Source: Aradus depressus
Lineage: Eukaryota > Arthropoda > Insecta > Hemiptera > Aradidae
Assembly (NCBI GenBank): GCA_963662175.1
Contig: OY759216.1
Span: forward strand, 48,687,087-48,751,086
Direction of reading: 5' to 3'
DNA: 64,000 bases
Shown here: piece after piece, positions 12,901-21,900 of the stretch
Layout of the letters: every line of letters begins with the position of its first letter
How positions within the stretch are numbered: the stretch's first letter is position 1
The notes under the pieces: model-generated
The model's input: the letters and a program-made list of their open reading frames with translations, nothing else
Told to the model about the DNA's origin: nothing
Database searches by the model: none
Made by a program: the position numbers and the translations under genes

Positions 12901-15900
12901 AAGTTAATTGATTAATTCGTTCTGGGGAAGTACAATGTCGGTGATTTACCAAAGACTTTTTTGACATTTAGTAAGAGGGATAAACGGATAACATGTAGTT
13001 AGGGTTATTATTAACAAGCAGTCATTTTCGCTAAGGTTTCCATTATCTTCTTCAGATCTTCATGCGCTCTAAAGAGAGCTAAAGATGATATCTTGAAATT
13101 TGGTCTCGGCTGCAAAGATTTACATACATGAATATTATTTTTTTTCTTGATGTATCTATTCCGAGATAATAATAATGATTATAATCCGCGACGAATGTCG
13201 TGATCTGCAAATGTGAGTTAGATTGTTTACTTGATACAAAATAATGAAGAAAATACTTTATCTTAATGCATTTTAACTAACGAAACTAGTGAAAACTCCC
13301 TGTTCTGTAAAAGCTCGTGAATTAAGCTTCAACCGAGAAGATGAGGTTTACCGAAAATCCAAAGATTATGGCGTTTTAAAGTTTCAGTGAAACGATGTAT
13401 CTCTAACTTCTAACTCCTTCTAGCGCTTACTTCAAACGCCTATAGCCTTAAAATATTTTCAACAAATTTTCATGAAAATTTAATCCATTTTTTTTTTTTT
13501 TTTTTCAGATCTAATTACACCATTTATAAGTCGTTTCAAGGCTAGAAAAATAGAAAAGTTCAAAGTGAAATTTAGAGCTTGTGCTTCACAGTTTTAAATT
13601 AATTCACAGCAGCTCTAAAGTCTTTGTTTTTATGGAACACCAGGATTCGGTTACGTAAGAGTATAAATCTAAAAAACTTCATATATTTAGAACTTTATTT
13701 CTCATAGAAGACGCAATACTGCCGAAAGAAATTGAACAATGGACACTATTAATTAAGAAATTAATTATTAATTCCACAATTTTCTTACTAGTTTCATTTG
13801 TTTTTTTTCTAGTGTTTCCATGTAGTGACACGATACGGGATAGTCCATAGAGCAGGAGGTGTTGGGCAGTTTGTAGCAGTCGGAGCGGCCATGCATCAGT
13901 TCGTCGTTCACAATACCCATCTTCAGGCCGAGAGGGTCTCGACCCACAGTCAGGTCGAACAGCACACACTGCACGATAGGCAGCAGCAGCAGGAAGCTTA
14001 TTATTCTGGAAAAGTGCAGTTTACATTTATTACTTATTTATTTAGAAATTGTTTTAAATGAGCAGAATGAAAAATGATGTAGGGTTTCAAATTTAACGAA
14101 AAGCATCTTAGTTCTAAGGTGAGTTGAGCCTGCAGTTCTGTTCAGATGTCGGCTAAGTTGAAAAAAAACTTATTTTTGCAGTTCAGATTTGCTATAATTT
14201 TTTTTCTCAATATATTTAAATCTGAGATTTTTCTACCTTTCTGTTCACCCTCAACTCGTTTAGCAAATTATAGTTTTTCCTCGTAGGTTTTCTGAGATTC
14301 GAATTGAAATTTTTGGTTGTGTTAGTTTCATTATTTAAGCTTAAAAATGTACCCATCATTATTATCAGTACACTTTCATGATAACGAAATTTCATTTTTT
14401 AAGTTTGTGTATAACAAAAATTGTGGATCGCAAAAATATGTTCGGACATACCGATCCGTTTTATAAAAGATACTTTATTTTCGGTGTATTTTATTATATA
14501 TATAACATTATTGTCTATTTTCTAGCTAGTTCTCATAATGGCTTTCCCAAAATGGAATCACTTTTTGATAGTGCAGCAGATTTAGACAACATATGAGAAA
14601 ATAAACTTCAAAATCTTTTGTAAGTCACGGATAGAATCTAAAGCAGTACCTACTAAGAAAGTTAAAAGTTATGAGCTTAGGGATACGAGAACCGGACTGA
14701 TTGGGAGAGAAAAAACACTGCTTAGATTCCCTATTATTATTTATCTTTCAATTTTATAAGCATTTTAGAAAGAGAAGGATTACGTACAGTAATGATTGAT
14801 TCACTTTAGGTATATATTTAAATTGAAGAAAAAAATTAAATGAAAAAATAACAAAAGCAGCACTCAATAAAAATCGATCATAGCAAACCCACACAGACAA
14901 AACACAGAGAAGAGAAACACAGTACTCGATGTAGATAGTCCATTGTAAAGAAAAAAAATATAGCTAGAAGCTATCTTTAACCCACGGATGGCATGTGAAG
15001 ATTGAACTAGAAGGCATCTAAACAAAGCCGCCATGACATGGATAACCTCTATCCAAAAATGCTTTTACTGAATATTTAGTAAGAAATACTTACGGTTTAT
15101 TCCTCTTGATAAAATAGATGTTTTTCAATATATGCGCGTGCATATGATGCAGAGAAAAAGGTTTTTCTGGTTTGATTGGAGCTTTAGGCTTAACTTTAGG
15201 CTTCGGGTAGTTTGCAACTTCCTAAAAAACACAAATAAAAATAAATGACAAATATGTCATAATTAACGAAACACATTTAAACAATAAAAAGAATATACTA
15301 AAATGAATTGTTCTGTTTGTGAGCTACTGGCTGACCGAAATGGTAGTCGATCGCTCCAATACAGGCAGGCCTGCTCCTAAATGCGGGCTGCAAAAAGAAC
15401 AATTCCCAGTTATCAATGGATTTGGGTATTCCTGATGAAACCAAGAACTGTTAACGGCTATCCGGAGGATCTTTTTCTGAAATCCCTACTGTATTTTTAT
15501 AATTGTTTCTGTTTATTTGTTACCACCTAGAAAAAAACTACAAAAATAGATGTACTCTTTGGAATCAAAGGAGTGTTCTCAATGAGGTCATGATTAGATT
15601 TGACCGCTAGACGGCGCAATAAAATGGTTTTTCACTTATTTTTTTAAATATATCAAAAAATATTGAGAAATCCACCAGTGGAAGGTCATATTCTGTAAGT
15701 TTATTAAATTTTCTTCAAGTGATAATGACAATTTTATCAATATCTGAGATGAACAAAATCAGCCTTAGAGTTCTTTCTACATAAAAAGTCTTGCATTATT
15801 TACAAAAAATAATTAAATCCTTGTAAAAAAAAAAAAAAAATTTTTGTGATTTAAGAAAACGCATCAAATATCCACAAACAAAAAAAAACAAAAAAAGTTT

Positions 15901-18900
15901 AACAACTTAAAAAAGAAATCAATACACAGCTCAGAAGATATGCTATACCGAGAGATAGAGTCAATATTAGGGTATAATAATCCTCCTTAAGACTTAAATA
16001 ATATATTAAAATGAGTATCTCATACCTTGTGATCCTCGTCGATATGGCCTCGTTCTTGTTTACGACTAAGCTGAAGGAAGACCTGCTCCAGGCTGTCACA
16101 GCGGTAGTGGTTCATCAGCGCCATTGGTTCTCCCTCAGCCAATAGGACACCGCCTCGCATCAGTCCTATCTGAAGGGTCAAACAGACTTTATTTATCAAG
16201 CTAATAATAAAGTAAGAAATACGATGACTATAATAATATAAAGTTTAACAAAATATTTATTATTTGTATTATTTATCATAAATGTACAAAACATTTATTT
16301 AATAGAATTCATCCAGTGTTATGTTGAAGGCAATTTGGATTTTGTAGAACATGTATAGACCATGATAAAACTTTTTGAAAAAAAAAAAAAGGTAGCATGT
16401 AAGTATTACAATTTTGGCACGTTCTGACAAAATATAATGAAAGTTGGTCATCTGAGAATTTTTTGATTAAATGGTCTTAATTTGAATCTCTACTTATATG
16501 AAACTTGGAATTCTGGCATTAAAGCTCATAACTTCAACAAAATTTCGTCGATTTTCTTTTCTTTTTTCTAAATAATCGGGTGATAAAGCTCTATTTGATT
16601 ATGAAAAATGAATTGCTTACTTTTTTAAGTGTCCACAGACATTATTGAAAACAAGATGTCTGTCTGCCTGTCAGACATCTCATTTTTAGATATCAAGATA
16701 TATGTAGGTACCAAGTAGCACGAGAAAGGAAGTTGAGTAATAAGATAAAATGTGTGCGATGCGCTCTGTACGTCATGTCAGTTATACTGAGCGCTGCTGC
16801 CAGGCACGTTATAGCCAGGGTGGCCGCTGTTGTGCAACATTGATCGGCTGAATAACAGTCTATCAAATGTCAAAGGGATTCCATGTCTTTAGTATTATTC
16901 AATCTAGGCCATGTGAACCCAAAATTATTATTTATGTCGAGGGGGGCGGGTATTGTCCCAAAAGGTGGGTCTTGTTATCTCCAGGGATGCTGGAGCCAAC
17001 AAAAGTTAACTGACAGTTCTAGGAATTCTGGAGTCACCGAAAGTTGGGTGATCTTGGTATCTCTAGAGATCCTGGAGCCAACAAAAGTCAAGTGATACTG
17101 ACAGTTCCAGGAGTTCTGGAGTCACCCCAACACTGGTGATAGTTCCCACGATCCTGGAGTCACCAGAAGTTGGGTGATCTTGATATCCCCAGGGGTGCTC
17201 GAGCTAACAAAACTCGATATCCTATTGCGTTTCGCTTTTATTGATAATTTCGCGTCACAAAAGTTCCTGAAACCTCCATAAAAGTACCATTTGAGGGCAT
17301 CCTTACGAAATGCTTCATTAAAAAATAGCATTCATTAAACCAACCCATTAACATTAAGCTCAATAAAAGTTTTTTTTGTTTTTTTAAAGAAAAATTATAA
17401 AATAAATTTACAAATTAAAATACAATAAATGGTATATTACCCTATTGGCTTGCCTGGCTTCTTCAATATAGTGAGTAGTTATTATAATAGTTTTTTTTTC
17501 TACTGTTGACATCTCCAAAAGATGCTCCCAAATACTGAAAAATAGAGTTATACATTTATTAAGATGTATGGTTTCTCAATAGAATCCAAAATGTATTTAG
17601 ATGAAGAACAACGCGACTGCAAAACTTGACATTAAAAGAAAATGGAAACGAAGGTTGTGCAAACCTGGACGAAATGTCAGAAGAGAAACGGATATCCGTT
17701 GAGAAGCTGCGTTCGACTACTGAGGTTCAGTAAAAGGAGACCTAAATTCACCTAGCACGCTACAGTTCAGTCAATTTAAAGCTAGAAAAGGGGCAGCAAT
17801 CTGTAGAGCTCGTCCTTCGGAGTACACGAGGACGTTAAGCCAAACAAAAAATAATAAAAATATATAATATTTTTCCTATTGTTGTCTTTATTTATTTTTT
17901 ATTTTTGAAACAGGTTACTTAAATAAAACAGGTAAATTCAAGGCCGTTCAAGGAATGTGCAAACTCAACGTACAGGCACATGGAAAGGAAACCCGACTCC
18001 TCTAGTCCCCAAGACATAGAGAAGCGGACAGAAATGAACAAATCGACAAAATGACTCATAATTCATTCTTAATACAATCTTTCAGATGAATAATAAAATA
18101 AAAATAACTTTAAAACATTAAGAAAACTTTTTTGAAACACAGAACCGGAGAACAAGTTATTTAATTAAAAAATCTATGAATTGAAAAAAATGGTAAGTTC
18201 AACTATTGAGGTTACAAAATGGAACTTGTCCCGGGCCATTCTAGAACATACTTAAAATGAAACAGAATAATATTATAAAGAAACTGTGTAGATATTTTAA
18301 TAAAATCAATATATTTACCTGTGACTTAAGACAGGATCAATTCCTACTGTAGGTTCATCTAGAATAAGTAATTTAGGGTTGTGTAGAAGAGATACGCAGA
18401 GGGAGACCCGCCTCTGCTGACCGCCACTGTAACATAATCATTCATTTTATTTTTATTTGTTTTATTTATTTACATATTTACAACGGCATAACGTTTGCCA
18501 TTGGCAATTGCGATATTTTGTACAGTGTCAAGTGCGTGGCTGTAATGCTGAGGTATGTGACCGAAGAGGAGTCCAGGCTAGTCCTGGAGCAGGTCTCTCT
18601 GCCATTCCCCGCTTAAGGCGTCGGAGTGGATTTGCGGAGAGAGTGTTTGTATCCAATAAGTAGATTGGTGTGATGATGGAATTTGTCACGAAAATTTTGA
18701 TATAGCATCCTGATGACAGAAGGTACAAATGGGATGTTGAGGTCATTATGTAATGTGAGGTTGGAAACGTAAAATGACGCATCGGGAATGTGGCGTAGTA
18801 TAATGGACTATGGTGACTGAAGGCGTTGTATATTTGAATTTTTGGTAGATCCCCATATCTCGATACCGTAAGTTCAGATGTTTTAGATTGATGTGTTATA

Positions 18901-21900
18901 TGTGAAGTTTGTTCTCAAGAGATAATGCCGATCGTAGTTCGATGAAAAAGGGGGGGGGGGGGGGGGGGGGGGGGAGCTTGAAGGGTTTTTGAGCTCAAAC
19001 TCCAAGTCTCGCAAATTCCTGCGTCGGGGTTTAAAAAAAATTAAATACTCTAAAAAAATAAATTCATAATGTCCTTTATTATGAATACCTATCCTTTGGT
19101 GTATTTGAACTTTTTTTTTTTTTTTTTTAGTTTATGTTTAAACCCAAATATTTTCACAGTCGAATTTTCCGTTAAGAAAATTGCTTCGTCCTTGAAGCTT
19201 CCCTTATGAAAGCTGTTCGTGAGTGTCACAGCCTCAGTTATCTCAGAATTGTATAAATATGCCAACTTAGTAAATTTATTACACATTATTGAATAATAAT
19301 TCATAAATCTCACGATGGCATAAGTCAAAACCGGTACACTGTATGTATATATTTTTGTGAAATTAGACAATATAAATTATATCTTTCTTTACTTTTAAAA
19401 ATAGGAATAATTAACTTTTGGGTTGAGTAAGAAGTTTCTGAATTAATATACATATAATATATTTCTCACAGTATATGAATCACTTCTTTCATTTACTTGT
19501 TTTGATTTTTTTTAATATAGGAATTACAGAAGTCAATTAGAATCTTCTTTCATCAGTGTCGACCTCTATATTCAAACACGAAGTCAAAACATGAGTTTAT
19601 GACAGGAAAAATGTTGACATGAAGAACATAAAAAAGTATAAATAATTATGATGGGAGTACTTCCCGACACGTCTGAAATTGATAAATTACATGTAGCAAA
19701 GAAATAAAGAGAAGAAGTGATGCTGTGATAATATACCATAATTAGTTATTATGACTCATCCCGGGCTTTAACTACAAGGTTATATCGCCTACTACCAGAG
19801 CGCTCTTTCATCACTATTGTGGACATGACTACTATTTCCCCTACCCTAAATTTTTATTGACATAGGGTAGGGGTCTTTAACGAGTACCTGACAATCCTAA
19901 CCTCGTACAGGCTCGGGACCATCGCTTAACGACCCATCAAAAGGACGAGATGCTTAATTTTACTTTACCTCCCAGATAAAAATAAACTAACTGGGTTTTG
20001 AACCCGCGGTCTTGAGCTACTGAAGCAAGCACGCATATCACTGAGCTACCGGCGCCTTTGAAATATATAATATATTAACTCTCAGTATCTTCTTACACCA
20101 TCCAAAAGTAATATAAATTGTTGTAAAACAAGTTGTTTACTTCTATTTGTTGTTAATAATTATGTAGGTATGTGAACAATTTGTCGTTCTCATGATTAAC
20201 GGGAGATTATTTCACTATACGTGCACACCTTGCACAACAGTTCACTTGCCCACAAAGTCAATAGAAATTTAATTGAAAAGTAAATGTGACAGCTTTTTTC
20301 AATTTTTTTTTTTTCATTTATGATAGTGAAGACTGTTTAGACTAAATTTGGATCATTTGAATGATTTAGCTAAGATTTGAAATCAGAACTCTCAATATAA
20401 ATAAATAATAACAAAATGTGGCAACGATCCGAAGGTTGGTGGCCTACAAATTAACTGAACTGCAACAAGGCTAGATTTGTCACCTTCCTTCCTCCCCCTT
20501 TTAAGGACAGTCGTACAAATTGCAATTTTTTCAAGGAACAATCAGTAACATGTAATTTACAATAGTTGGATTAAATTAGAAGATTTTCAGATAATGTGGT
20601 AATTTTGTAATGTAGCTCCCAATTTATTTCAAGTCATAGACTAAAATCATACTAACGTCCATCCCCATATAAAATGTTATAAACAATAATCAGTATGCAT
20701 TATATTTGTCATAATTAAAATATTAATTAATACCAATTGAACCCAATACGTCAAAAAGTTTGTTGAAAATTTACACATTTGATGAAGCCAGTTAGTATAT
20801 GCGTATATATTTTCCTTATGAAAGTTTAGATACAGAGGATGGGAGGTGTTTCCCCACAAGTTTAACGTTAGCATGATTTAAGTCGATGACTTGATATAAA
20901 TTGGGAGATATTTAGCTAAGTATATCACAAAATTATTACATGGAATTTACATAATCTATGAATAACAGTCTCTATATATAGTTTAGAACGTCTCTAACGT
21001 CAGTCTCTATATATAGTTTAGAACGTCTCTAACGTCAGTCTCTATATATAGTTTAGAACGTCTCTAACGTCAGTCTCTATATATAGTTTAGAACGTCTCT
21101 AACGTCAGTCTCTTTATATAGTTTAGAACGTCTCTAACGTCAGTCTCTATATATAGTATAGAACGTTTCCTTGGAAGTCTAGAAAAATATATATATTAGG
21201 AAAACTAAGAAGCCTGTTAAAGTCAGGTTAACAAATAAATATATTACATATAAGAAAAAATAATAAATAAAGTAATTAAATATATTACTATATTATTATT
21301 AACTAAAAACACTACTTAAATTATTTAAGTACAGTCGTCTTGAGGAAAGAATTAAAAAAAGAAATAATAATACGAAAAACTATTGAAATAAGAATTATTA
21401 CCTAATTTCGGCGATGACGCAGTCTTCTGGAGGTAGTTGAAGAACTCTGTACAATTCTTCTTTTCTTTTGGCAAAATCTGTCCTGCTCATTCCATGAAGA
21501 CATCCATAGTAGGACAAGGTTTCTTTTATACTAAAATCTTTGAGCAATGCTAATTCCTGCACAAATACAAAATAAATTAGAAAACTAACATTTTTAGTGG
21601 AAATGGATAAGAAGAATATAAGGTAGGGTGGTTGTCAACTGTGGTTCGACACCCACTGGTTTTTTTTTATCTAGGAGGTAAAAAAAAAACTTTGAGCAGG
21701 ACATTGTTAAGTCGGGACCCTAGCCTGTACTCGTTATGGACCTCGTTAATCTAAACTACTAAACCGGGCTCTTGTTCATGAGCGACGAAAGAGCGCTCTG
21801 GTAGTAGGCTTTATGATTTCACAGTTAAATCCAGGAAATGAGAAAATAATCTATCTTTCAAAGGAACTCAATAATTTCGAATTTCGTATATTTTCAGATC

